The position numbers and the translations under genes were made by a program. From NCBI RefSeq assembly GCF_030010625.1, contig NZ_JASCXN010000004.1:248001-312000 (forward strand): 64,000 nt of DNA. The letters run 5' to 3'. Numbering within the stretch: the first letter of the stretch is position 1; each line of letters starts with the position of its first letter. Below are positions 7,139 through 14,627 of this stretch, piece by piece. A model generated the notes under the pieces. The model ran no database searches. It was not told the DNA's origin and saw only the letters and a program-made list of their open reading frames with translations. This DNA is from Streptomyces sp. CC208A (GTDB taxonomy: Bacteria > Actinomycetota > Actinomycetes > Streptomycetales > Streptomycetaceae).

Positions 7139-8302
7139 TCAGGTGCCGTCCGGCGCGGCCGCCGCCTTCGCGTGGCGCACGAGCGCCGATCCCGCGAGGA
7201 AGACGACGGCCATGGCGCTCAGCAGCGCCAGTGCCCTCGCCCAGGCGTAGGTGGTGCCGAGACTGGCCCCGAGCAGGTCGACGGCGCGGGCGCTCGCGAC
7301 CCCGTGGAGCACGATGACGACGACGGCGATCCCCGCGGAGGCGGCCCAGGCGATCAGGGTGTCCCGGGAGGCGAGCCACACGGCGCACACCAGGGAGAGC
7401 ACGCTGACGATCACGGACAGCGTCTGCGCCTCCCCGCCCGAGCGGAGGCCGGCGAGGTCCGTCGGCAGGTGGACGAGGCCGCAGACGAACAGGGCGACCG
7501 CCGCGGGCCAGCGCAGCGCCGACCGCAGGGCGGGCGAGGCGTCGTGGCTGCCGGGGCCCGTGGCCAGGGCGCTGTTCAGGACCGAGACGCGCCGTTCGGG
7601 GGCACGCCCGTCGTGCTTCTTCGCCCCGGTCTCCCGCGCAGGCCCGGTCTCCCGCGCAGGCCCGGTTTCCCGCGCCGGCCCGGTCTCCCGCGCCGCGGTG
7701 TTCCCGCCCGACGTGGGCTGCCAGTCGCTGCTGTCGGCGCCGAGGATGCCGACGAGCTGGACGACGTCCTCGATCGGCCGGCCCACCGCCGCGGCGCGGA
7801 GCGTGGTCTCGGCCTGGTGGAGGTCGTACCCCGAGGCGTTGAGCAGCGCGAGCAGCTGGCGCACCTCGCCCAGGGGGCGGGTGACGGCGGCGGCGCGGAG
7901 CGCCACGTCCGCGGGGCTGGAGAGTTCACCGGTCTCCTGGAGCCGGGCCACCAGCGCGGCGACCTCCTCCACCGGCCGCTCGGTCGCCGCCGTCCGCAGG
8001 AGGGTGTGGACGGCGTCGTCCCCGGAGTCCCCGGAACCGCCCTCCTGGTCCGGGGCGACCGTCTTCTCGGGGACGGCCGGAAGGACCGCGGCAGCGGGGT
8101 CGGCCGGCACGGCGGGGAGCAGGGCCGGGCGGTCGGGGAGGGGCGGCACGCCGGGCGCCCGGGACGGAGAGGAAGAGGAGGAAGAAGAGGAAGGGGGCGA
8201 AGACGGGGAGACAGCGGACCGGCGGGCCGGTCCCGGGGTGGATCCACTGCTCGGTTCTATGTCGTCGTCCGCCGGTGGGATGTGCGGAAGGTCGGTGGTC
8301 AT
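7139..8302 (-). CDS. Hypothetical membrane protein with repeated helical motifs
   Basis: 387 aa with no function I recognise. The N-terminal third is Pro/Ser-rich and probably disordered, including a Ser run. The middle (about residues 95-190) carries three related segments of the type LRAAAVxRPxxEVxxLVxxL, which look like a degenerate helical repeat. A four-copy Ala-Arg-Glu-Thr-Gly-Pro linker follows, and the C-terminal 130 residues hold about four hydrophobic helices. The ATG at 8302 is chosen because GGAG lies 8 nt upstream; longer in-frame starts lack a ribosome site and would cover the palindromic upstream region. It is transcribed alone, with a strong terminator behind it. Confidence 0.7.
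   Translation of the reverse strand: MTTDLPHIPPADDDIEPSSGSTPGPARRSAVSPSSPPSSSSSSSSPSRAPGVPPLPDRPALLPAVPADPAAAVLPAVPEKTVAPDQEGGSGDSGDDAVHTLLRTAATERPVEEVAALVARLQETGELSSPADVALRAAAVTRPLGEVRQLLALLNASGYDLHQAETTLRAAAVGRPIEDVVQLVGILGADSSDWQPTSGGNTAARETGPARETGPARETGPARETGAKKHDGRAPERRVSVLNSALATGPGSHDASPALRSALRWPAAVALFVCGLVHLPTDLAGLRSGGEAQTLSVIVSVLSLVCAVWLASRDTLIAWAASAGIAVVVIVLHGVASARAVDLLGASLGTTYAWARALALLSAMAVVFLAGSALVRHAKAAAAPDGT
7625..7694 (-). repeat. Four-copy 18-bp tandem repeat inside a coding gene
   Basis: Units of 18 bp starting CCCGGTCTCCCGCGCAGG at 7625, 7643, 7661 and 7679; the last two have diverged slightly. They encode the repeated six-residue linker in the membrane protein. Being in frame, the array can change length by slippage without breaking the gene. 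Confidence 0.85.
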
Positions 8303-8362
8303 GTCACAGGCTCCGTTCATGAACATCCCGGAGGGTGTCCACCATGGCTGTCTCGCGTGTGC

Positions 8363-8401
8363 ATGAAACGCACACGTGACTACCATTGGTGCGCGTTTCA
8401 T
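8363..8401. promoter_or_regulatory. Long inverted repeat in the promoter of the membrane protein gene
   Basis: ATGAAACGCACAC and GTGCGCGTTTCAT match in inverted orientation at 12 of 13 positions around a 13-bp centre. The left arm also overlaps a second, shorter inverted repeat (CGTGTGC/GCACACG). It lies 61-99 bp upstream of the chosen start at 8302, a likely operator position. The binding protein is unknown. Confidence 0.55.
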
Positions 8402-8424
8402 CGCACTCGGCCATCAGGGAGCCG

Positions 8425-8443
8425 CCTCATTGGGCCGATGAGG
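8425..8443 (-). terminator. Weak hairpin downstream of the 8459 amidohydrolase
   Basis: CCTCAT pairs with ATGAGG around a 7-nt loop, starting about 16 nt past the stop codon at 8459 on the minus strand. Short and moderate in stability. Confidence 0.4.
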
Positions 8444-8458
8444 TGAGCGGAAGCCCGG

Positions 8459-9694
8459 TCAGGGCCGCCAGAGGCCCTCCGGCGTGAGCCCCAGCAGCTC
8501 GATCGCGTTGCCGCGCACGATCCGCTCGACGACGTCGGGCGCCAGGTGACCCATCTGGGCCTCGCCGACCTCCTTCGACCGGGGCCAGGTGGAGTCGGAG
8601 TGCGGGTAGTCCGTCTCGTAGAGGACGTTCCCGACGCCGATCGCGTCGAGGTTGCGAAGCCCGAAGGCGTCGTCGAAGAAGCAGCCGTACACATGGCCGG
8701 CGAAGAGCTCCGACGGCGGCCGGGTGACCTTGTCGGCGACCCCGCCCCAGGCGCGGTTCTCCTCCCAGACCACGTCCGCCCGCTCCAGGATGTACGGGAT
8801 CCAGCCGATCTGGCCCTCGGCGTACATGATCCGCAGGTTCGGGAAGCGCTCGAACTTGCCGCTCATCAGCCAGTCGACCATCGAGAAGCAGCAGTTGGCG
8901 AAGGTGATCGTGGAGCCGACCGCCGGCGGGGCGTCCGCCGAGGTGGACGGCATCCGGCTGGACGAGCCGATGTGCATCGCGATGACCGTGCCGGTCTCGT
9001 CGCAGGCGCGGAGGAAGGGGTCCCAGTGGTCGGTGTGGACCGAGGGGAGGCCCAGGTGCGGCGGGATCTCGGAGAAGGCGACCGCGCGGACGCCCCGGGC
9101 GGCGTTCCGCCGCACCTCGGCGGCGGCCAGCTCGGGGTCCCAGAGGGGGATGAGGGCGAGCGGCACGAGCCGCCCGTGCGCCTCGGGCCCGCACCACTCC
9201 TCCACCATCCAGTCGTTGTACGCGCGCACGCAGAGCAGGCCGAGCTCGCGGTCGGCGGCCTCGGTGAAGGTCTGGCCGCAGAAGCGGGGGAAGGTCGGGA
9301 AGCAGAGGGCGGACTGGACGTGGTTGACGTCCATGTCGGCGAGCCGGTCGGGCACGGAGAAGGACCCCGGCCGCATCTGCTCGTAGGTGATGACTTCGAG
9401 GCGTATCTCGTCGCGGTCGTAGCCGACGGCCGTGTCGAGCCGGGTGAGGGGCCGGTGCAGGTCCTCGTACACCCACCAGTCGCCCACGGGCCCGTCGTCG
9501 CCCTTCGCGCCCATGACGGGCGCGAACTTGCCGCCGAGGAAGGTCATCTCCTTCAGCGGGGCCCGGACGATCCGCGGCCCCGTGTCGCGGTACCGGGACG
9601 GGAGCCGGTCCCGCCAGACGTGCGGGGGCTCCACGGTGTGGTCGTCCACCGAGATGATCCTGGGGAAGGTCTCCTGGGTCTCCATGCCGTTCAC
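8459..9694 (-). CDS. ACMSD-like amidohydrolase (metal-dependent hydrolase/decarboxylase)
   Basis: 411-aa protein of the amidohydrolase_2 group, whose members hydrolyse or decarboxylate cyclic acids using an active-site metal. It has SVDDHTVEPP near the N-terminus in place of the usual HxH strand, and AMHIGSSS (about 243-250), AEGQIGWIPY (about 290) and ETDYPHSDSTWP (about 365), the last being the conserved Asp/His motif. The start is a GTG at 9694; an ATG three codons later is possible, and neither has a clear Shine-Dalgarno, so a leaderless transcript is plausible. A perfect operator copy sits 12 bp upstream, placing it in the same catabolic regulon as its neighbours. Related proteins are common next to LLM and acyl-CoA genes in actinobacteria. 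Confidence 0.82.
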   Translation of the reverse strand: MNGMETQETFPRIISVDDHTVEPPHVWRDRLPSRYRDTGPRIVRAPLKEMTFLGGKFAPVMGAKGDDGPVGDWWVYEDLHRPLTRLDTAVGYDRDEIRLEVITYEQMRPGSFSVPDRLADMDVNHVQSALCFPTFPRFCGQTFTEAADRELGLLCVRAYNDWMVEEWCGPEAHGRLVPLALIPLWDPELAAAEVRRNAARGVRAVAFSEIPPHLGLPSVHTDHWDPFLRACDETGTVIAMHIGSSSRMPSTSADAPPAVGSTITFANCCFSMVDWLMSGKFERFPNLRIMYAEGQIGWIPYILERADVVWEENRAWGGVADKVTRPPSELFAGHVYGCFFDDAFGLRNLDAIGVGNVLYETDYPHSDSTWPRSKEVGEAQMGHLAPDVVERIVRGNAIELLGLTPEGLWRP

Positions 9695-9706
9695 GGTAGC
9701 GCTGAT

Positions 9707-9721
9707 CTGACGAACCGTCAG
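9707..9721. promoter_or_regulatory. Operator CTGACG-AAC-CGTCAG (perfect)
   Basis: Perfect copy of the recurring 6+3+6 inverted repeat, directly in front of the amidohydrolase start. It is in the gap divergent from the AfsR-like gene, but is 119 bp from that gene's start, so it probably serves only the amidohydrolase. Confidence 0.75.
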
Positions 9722-9840
9722 CTATCGTGACGGCGGGGCCCCGTCACAGCTCCTCCACAACGGTCGCCCCCATGCTGACGCGCTCCCTCCGGACAAGGCA
9801 GACTGTCCGGGGCGATACCACCGGCAGGGCAGGGGGAGCC

Positions 9841-12800
9841 ATGGGGCAGGAGAACGGGCCGCGCGTCCCGGCGCAGGGCCCCGGCGGGAACGAGGCCGGG
9901 GCGGACTTCGGCGTACCCCGGCAGAGAAGGGGGACGGCGGGGGAAGCCGTTCCGACGGGGGTCGCGGGGCCGCCTGCGGGTTCCGCCGGAACCGCCACCG
10001 TCACCCCCGCCCCCGCCCCCACTCCCGCCCTCCGCTTCGGCGTCCTGGGCCCCGTGCGGGCCTGGCGGGACGGCGAGCCCCTGGCCACCGGTTCGCCGCA
10101 GCAGCGGGCCCTGCTCGCCGCGCTGCTCCTGCGGGGCGGCAGGACCGCCACCGCCGGCGAGCTCATCGACGCGCTCTGGGGCGAGGAGCCCCCGTCGCAG
10201 GCGCTCGCCGCGCTCCGTACGTACGCCTCCCGGCTCCGCAAGGCCCTCGGCCCCGAGGTGCTGGTCAGCGAGTCCGGCGGGTACGCCCTCCGGGCCGCGG
10301 CGCTCGACCTCACCCGGGCCCGTGAACTGGCCGCCGAGGCCGAGAAGCTGCGGGCGCGGGGCGACCGGGCCGCCGCCCGGACCCGGCTCGCCGAGGCCCT
10401 TGACCTGTGGGACGGCGAGGTGCTGGCCTCCGTGCCGGGCCCGTACGCCGAGAACCAGCGGACCCGCCTGGAGGAGTGGCGGCTCACCCTCCTGGAGACC
10501 CGCCTCGACATCGACCTGGAGATCGGCGCGCACGCCGAGGCCGTCTCCGAACTGACCGCGCTCACCGCCGCGCACCCGCTGCGCGAGCGCCTGCGCGAGC
10601 TGCTGATGCTCGCGCTCTACCGCGGCGGGCGGCAGGCGGAGGCGCTCGCCGTGTACGCGGACACCCGCAGGCTCCTCGCCGACGAGCTCGGCGTCGACCC
10701 GACCCCCGAACTCTCCCGCCTCCAGCAGCGCATCCTCCAGGGCGACGCCGAACTGGCCCGCCCCGTGGAGGAGCAGGCCCCGGCCGCCCCGCCCCTCGCC
10801 CGCCCGGCACAACTCCCGGCGACGGTCCCCGACTTCACGGGCAGGACAGCCTTCGTCAACGAACTGAGCGAGCGACTGGCCACGGCCGAGGGCTCGGTGA
10901 TGGCGGTGTCGGCGCTCGCCGGGATCGGCGGCGTCGGCAAGACGACGCTCGCCGTGCACGTGGCCCACGAGGCCCGACCGCGCTTCCCCGACGGCCAGTT
11001 GTACGTGGACCTCCAGGGCGCGGGGGCGAGCGCCGCCGCGCCGGAGACGGTCCTCGGCTCCTTCCTCCGCGCCCTCGGGACGCCGGACTCGGCCATCCCC
11101 GACTCCCTGGAGGACCGGGCGGCCCTGTACCGCTCCACCCTCGACGGCCGCCGGGTCCTGGTCCTCCTCGACAACGCGCGGGACGCCGCCCAGATCCGCC
11201 CCCTGCTGCCCGGCACGGCGGGCTGCGCGGCCCTGGTGACGAGCCGCATCCGGATGGTCGACCTGGCGGGCGCGCACCTGGTGGACCTGGACGTGATGTC
11301 CCCGGAGGAGGCGCTTCAGCTCTTCACCCGGATCGTCGGGGAGGAGCGGGTCCGTTCGGAGCGCGAGGCGGCCCTGGACGTGGTCGCGGCCTGCGGTTTC
11401 CTGCCGCTGGCGATCCGCATCGCGGCCTCCCGCCTGGCGGCCCGCCGCACCTGGACGGTCTCGGTCCTGGCGGCGAAGCTGGCCGACGAGCGCCGCCGCC
11501 TGGACGAGCTCCAGGCCGGCGACCTGGCGGTGAAGGCCACCTTCGAGCTGGGCTACGGCCAGCTGGAACCGGCGCAGGCGCGGGCCTTCCGCCTCCTGGG
11601 CCTGGCCGACGGCCCGGACATCTCCCTGGCGGCGGCCGCGGCGGTCCTGGACCTCCCCCTCTGGGGCACGGAGGACCTCCTGGAGGCCCTGGTCGACACG
11701 TCCCTCGTCGAGTCGGCGGCCCCCGGCCGCTACCGCTACCACGACCTGGTCCGCCTCTACGCGCGCGCGTGCGCCGACCGCGACGAGCACCCCCCGTCGG
11801 AGAAGGAGGCCGCCCTCTCCCGCCTCCTCGACTTCTACCTCTCGACGGCGGCCAGGGTCTACGCCATCGAACGCCCCGGCGACCGCCTGGTCGACCACCT
11901 GGAGCGCACCGACTACGAGGGCCTGACCTTCACCGACCGCCACGAGGCCCAGGACTGGCTCTACGCCGAGTCCCACTGCCTCCTCGCCTGCGCCCGCCAG
12001 TCCGCCGCGTCCCTCCCGACCCTCCGCCGGGGCGTGGACCTGCTGTGGGCGTCCCTGGACCTCGGCGAATCAGGAGCCAATTCGAGGGAGTTCGAGGCGA
12101 CGGGCGCCGTCCTCCGGGACGCAGCGCGCGCCTTCCGGGACGACAAGGCCGAAGGCCGTGCCCTCATGGTCCTCGCGGGCGTCCACCACACCGCCGGCCG
12201 CTTCCAGGAGGCCGACCGCGACGCCGAACTGGCGCTCCCCTGCGCGGAGAGGGCCGACGACCCGGTACCGGCCTGCTGGTCCGCCAACGCCCGGGGCATC
12301 ATCGCGCTCTACCAGAACCGCTTCGCGGAGGGCGAGCAGCACCTCACCCAGGCCATCGAGCGGTTCCGGGGCATCGGCGACGAACCCGGCGAGGCGAGTG
12401 CCCTCTGCAACCTCTCGCGCATCCACCTCGCCATGGGACGGACGTCGAGCGCGATCGAACTGGCCCTCCGCGGCACCGAGATATACGACTCCATGGGCCA
12501 CGCCCTGCGCGGAGCCAACGGACGGTACGCCCTGGGGCTGGCTCTCACCCAGGACAACCAGCTCGCCGCCGCGGGCGAACGCCTGCGGGAGGCCCTGACC
12601 GTCTTCGCCGACAGCCGCCAGCGGCTGTGGGAGGGCATGACGCTGTTCCGCCTCTCGGAGGTGGATCTCGCGGCCCACCGGTACGCCCAGGGGGCGTCCA
12701 ACGCCGAGATGGCCCTCACGGTCCTCCGGGGCATCGGAGGCGAGTGGCGGCGGGCCAACGTGCTGACGGTCCTCGGACGCGCCCTCTTCCACCTCGGCCA

Positions 12801-12912
12801 GAGCGGGCGGGCGCAGGCGTGCTGGCAGGAGGCGCTGGACGTCTTCGACGCCCTCGGGGCCGCGGAGGCGGAGCAGGTACGAGAACTGCTGGCACCGGCC
12901 ACGGCCGCCTAG
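9841..12912 (+). CDS. afsR: AfsR-type SARP transcriptional regulator with NB-ARC and TPR domains
   Basis: 1023-aa SARP-family activator. The N-terminus has a winged-helix DNA-binding domain (about 60-150, LRFGVLGPVRAWRDGEPL onward), then the bacterial transcriptional activation domain (about 160-300). A signalling ATPase follows with Walker A GIGGVGKTTLA (about 361-371) and LVLLDNA as Walker B, and TPR-like helical repeats fill the last 250 residues. In S. coelicolor AfsR is phosphorylated by AfsK and activates afsS; size and domain order agree. I start at the ATG at 9841, after a G-rich ribosome site, since the 38 codons upstream are not family-like. The adjacent downstream AfsS-like gene supports the assignment over other large SARPs. 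Confidence 0.78.
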   Translation: MGQENGPRVPAQGPGGNEAGADFGVPRQRRGTAGEAVPTGVAGPPAGSAGTATVTPAPAPTPALRFGVLGPVRAWRDGEPLATGSPQQRALLAALLLRGGRTATAGELIDALWGEEPPSQALAALRTYASRLRKALGPEVLVSESGGYALRAAALDLTRARELAAEAEKLRARGDRAAARTRLAEALDLWDGEVLASVPGPYAENQRTRLEEWRLTLLETRLDIDLEIGAHAEAVSELTALTAAHPLRERLRELLMLALYRGGRQAEALAVYADTRRLLADELGVDPTPELSRLQQRILQGDAELARPVEEQAPAAPPLARPAQLPATVPDFTGRTAFVNELSERLATAEGSVMAVSALAGIGGVGKTTLAVHVAHEARPRFPDGQLYVDLQGAGASAAAPETVLGSFLRALGTPDSAIPDSLEDRAALYRSTLDGRRVLVLLDNARDAAQIRPLLPGTAGCAALVTSRIRMVDLAGAHLVDLDVMSPEEALQLFTRIVGEERVRSEREAALDVVAACGFLPLAIRIAASRLAARRTWTVSVLAAKLADERRRLDELQAGDLAVKATFELGYGQLEPAQARAFRLLGLADGPDISLAAAAAVLDLPLWGTEDLLEALVDTSLVESAAPGRYRYHDLVRLYARACADRDEHPPSEKEAALSRLLDFYLSTAARVYAIERPGDRLVDHLERTDYEGLTFTDRHEAQDWLYAESHCLLACARQSAASLPTLRRGVDLLWASLDLGESGANSREFEATGAVLRDAARAFRDDKAEGRALMVLAGVHHTAGRFQEADRDAELALPCAERADDPVPACWSANARGIIALYQNRFAEGEQHLTQAIERFRGIGDEPGEASALCNLSRIHLAMGRTSSAIELALRGTEIYDSMGHALRGANGRYALGLALTQDNQLAAAGERLREALTVFADSRQRLWEGMTLFRLSEVDLAAHRYAQGASNAEMALTVLRGIGGEWRRANVLTVLGRALFHLGQSGRAQACWQEALDVFDALGAAEAEQVRELLAPATAA

Positions 12913-12930
12913 AGCGGCCTCCGCCAGCGC

Positions 12931-12963
12931 GTTCATCGTTCGTTTATCGCCGCCCGGCATGCT
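12931..12963 (+). promoter_or_regulatory. Predicted afsS promoter with 11-bp direct repeats
   Basis: GTTCATC (12931) and GTTTATC (12942) form a direct repeat with an 11-bp period, as expected for SARP heptamers and also close to the PHO-box repeat (GTTCAYC). CATGCT, a possible -10, follows 9 bp after the second repeat, matching the SARP geometry in which repeats replace the -35. In S. coelicolor, AfsR and PhoP compete for overlapping sites at this promoter. The site lies just past the afsR stop, leaving an untranslated leader of roughly 160 nt. Confidence 0.6.
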
Positions 12964-13128
12964 CGTTCCCACAACAGGCCGCCGCGTCGGGGGGCAGGCG
13001 GACTGGTGACAAGGCCGGGAACCCTGGGGGTTAGGGTGATCGGCCCGAGAGATTCGGCCAGTCGTCCACGGGGGAAGACCGGTCGAATCTCCTCACATCT
13101 CTTATCCCACACGCAGGAGTTGACGAGC

Positions 13129-13338
13129 ATGACCGATCCGCTGAAGCAGGACCCGATCATCAAGCCCATGGACATGCACGCGACCTCGACGCCCGCCGTC
13201 GACGCCATCACCGACAAGATCACGGGCTCGGGCGAGGCGGACATCACCACCAAGGACATGCACGCCACCTCCGAGCCGGCCGTCGACGCCATCACGGAGA
13301 AGGTCGTCGGCGAGGGCCACGAGGCCCCGGCCAAGTAA
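13129..13338 (+). CDS. afsS: AfsS-like small regulatory protein
   Basis: 69-aa protein with AGGAG 9 nt before its ATG. It is made largely of two copies of a segment DMHATSxPAVDAITxK (about residues 16-31 and 43-58) separated by a short acidic linker. S. coelicolor AfsS is a similarly short repeat-containing protein that is transcribed from an AfsR-dependent promoter and raises secondary metabolite production by an unclear mechanism. The position directly after the AfsR gene, the direct-repeat promoter and the internal repeats support the identity. No domain with known biochemistry is visible. A strong terminator follows. Confidence 0.68.
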   Translation: MTDPLKQDPIIKPMDMHATSTPAVDAITDKITGSGEADITTKDMHATSEPAVDAITEKVVGEGHEAPAK

Positions 13339-13359
13339 GCCACTCCCCACGGGGACGAC

Positions 13360-13395
13360 GGCACCGGCGGCGACTTCGGGGGAGCCGCCGGTGCC
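13360..13395 (+). terminator. Terminator of afsS
   Basis: GGCACCGGCGGC pairs perfectly with GCCGCCGGTGCC (12 bp) across a 12-nt loop, starting 22 nt past the afsS stop codon. Confidence 0.82.
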
Positions 13396-13506
13396 ATCCA
13401 GGGGCCCGGTCGACGGGGGAGCGCACGGTCTCGGGGGACGCCCGGCGGAACCAGGGGGGATCCGTCCGGCAGAGGCCGCGCGCAGCGCGATCGGGCCACC
13501 GACAAG

Positions 13507-13532
13507 AGGGGCCGGGCGGACGCCCGGCCCCT
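13507..13532. terminator. Second strong hairpin after afsS
   Basis: A perfect 12-bp stem AGGGGCCGGGCG/CGCCCGGCCCCT with a 2-nt turn. It backs up the first terminator and shields the next gene. Together with the first hairpin and the promoter and leader at 13668-13764, it accounts for most of the 453-bp gap before 13792. Confidence 0.75.
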
Positions 13533-13667
13533 TCCGCCGTGCCACCACCCGCCCCGAAGCTCAAGCTCCGACCTCCGAGCGGTGTTTCTACGGAAGGGGT
13601 ACGGGTCTGGACTGAACCCGCCCTACCACCCAGCGAGTTGGCCGGTCAAGCACGAAGAGTCGCCGAC

Positions 13668-13697
13668 TTGCCACGGAGCGTCATATGCCCTTAGTGT
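13668..13697 (+). promoter_or_regulatory. Predicted promoter of the HTH/zinc-ribbon gene
   Basis: TTGCCA (13668-13673) and TAGTGT (13692-13697) are separated by 18 bp, a good vegetative-type match. Transcription would start near 13704 and include the long hairpin leader. Confidence 0.5.
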
Positions 13698-13719
13698 GAC
13701 CCTGGTACCTGTGAAAAAA

Positions 13720-13764
13720 GGCGACCCCCGCAAAGGTGCTACCAACACCCGCGGGGGTCTCGCC
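13720..13764 (+). promoter_or_regulatory. Structured 5' leader hairpin
   Basis: GGCG/CGCC, ACCCCCGC/GCGGGGGT and an inner GGTG/CACC can stack into one long hairpin directly preceded by an A-run, ending 27 nt before the ATG. It would lie in the mRNA leader, so it may act as an attenuator or protein-binding site. I recall similar leaders in front of paralogues of this gene family in other Streptomyces, but could not check. Confidence 0.5.
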
Positions 13765-13791
13765 ACAAGACCGCACTCTCCAAGGGGCCTC

Positions 13792-14616
13792 ATGGCTGAC
13801 TCCAATTCTAGTGACGTGGCACACCCTCTGGCCAATCCCGGCTACGGCAAACGGACCGCTTCGTACCAGGAGCCGCGCGGCCCGCAGGACTTCGCCCATC
13901 TCCCGGCCCGCGAGGCCGCCGTCGCCGCCTACGTGGACCGGCTGCCCGACGGCAGTGACATCTCCGTGAAGACGCTGGCCAAGCACCTCCCCTACGGCCA
14001 GTGCGCCCTGCGCACCTCCCTCAACCGCATCCAGCGCGCCGGCCACCTGCGCCGGGGCCGCGAGCACCTGGGCGGCAAGTGGGTCACCCGCACCTGGTTC
14101 TCCCGCACCCCCCGCGACAGCGCCTGGTGGTCCGCCTTCCAGCAGGGCGACGTCCCGAAAGAGGCCAAGAAGCAGACCCGCTCCCGCGCCTACATCCTCC
14201 TCGCCGCCCTCGGACGCGAGACCCCCGCCCTCTCCCTCTCCCACGCCGAATGCCGCTCCCTCATCCCCCTCGTCGAGGACTGGTTCGCCCGGGACGCCGA
14301 CGAGGAGTACATCCTGCGCACCCTGACCAGCGGCCTCCCCCAACCCGTCCACCACCCCGCCGGCCTCGTCCGCCGCCGCCTCACCGACAAACTCCCACCC
14401 CTCCCCGTCCGCCGCGAACCCGCACCCCCACGCATCCTCGAATGCGGAAAGTGCGGTGCCCCCGGCTACGCCGACACCCTCCACGGCGGCGACTGCGCCC
14501 CCTGCCGGGGCGAAGGCCCCACGCTCCCCCGCCCCCGGCCGATTGCCCTCCCGGCCCCCCAAGTCCGCGCCCACGCCACGGAGATCCGAGAACGGCTGGA
14601 AGCCAGACGCGGCTGA
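13792..14616 (+). CDS. Helix-turn-helix protein with C-terminal zinc ribbon
   Basis: 274 aa. The N-terminal half holds a winged-helix-like region (about 40-110), with SVKTLAKHLPYGQCALRTSL as the probable recognition part, followed by GHLRRGREHLGG. A basic Pro/Arg-rich linker leads to a zinc ribbon with two CxxC pairs (ECGKCGAPG and CAPCRG) near residues 222-242. The last residues, ATEIRERLEARRG, recur in a degraded copy about 1.07 kb downstream. The ATG has AAGGGG 4 nt upstream. This looks like a Streptomyces-specific accessory DNA-binding family; target and role are unknown. It begins the accessory patch between afsS and the two-component system. Confidence 0.65.
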   Translation: MADSNSSDVAHPLANPGYGKRTASYQEPRGPQDFAHLPAREAAVAAYVDRLPDGSDISVKTLAKHLPYGQCALRTSLNRIQRAGHLRRGREHLGGKWVTRTWFSRTPRDSAWWSAFQQGDVPKEAKKQTRSRAYILLAALGRETPALSLSHAECRSLIPLVEDWFARDADEEYILRTLTSGLPQPVHHPAGLVRRRLTDKLPPLPVRREPAPPRILECGKCGAPGYADTLHGGDCAPCRGEGPTLPRPRPIALPAPQVRAHATEIRERLEARRG

Positions 14617-14621
14617 GCCAC
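14581..14621 (+). repeat. 41-bp direct repeat, copy 1 (gene end)
   Basis: The sequence across the stop codon of the HTH/zinc-ribbon gene is repeated at 15654-15694 with three substitutions in 41 bp, in the same orientation. The two copies flank the PhzF-like gene. Confidence 0.85.
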
Positions 14622-14627
14622 GACGTC

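Noticed and set aside
7625..7694. Short regular repeats that could suggest a CRISPR array
   Set aside because: Units are directly adjacent with no spacers and lie in frame in a coding gene.
9841..13338. afsR-afsS as a sign of a biosynthetic gene cluster
   Set aside because: AfsR is a global regulator and no polyketide, peptide or terpene synthase genes occur in the window.
13590..13660. Folded-looking sequence before the HTH gene as a possible tRNA
   Set aside because: No cloverleaf with a T-loop GTTCRA motif could be drawn.
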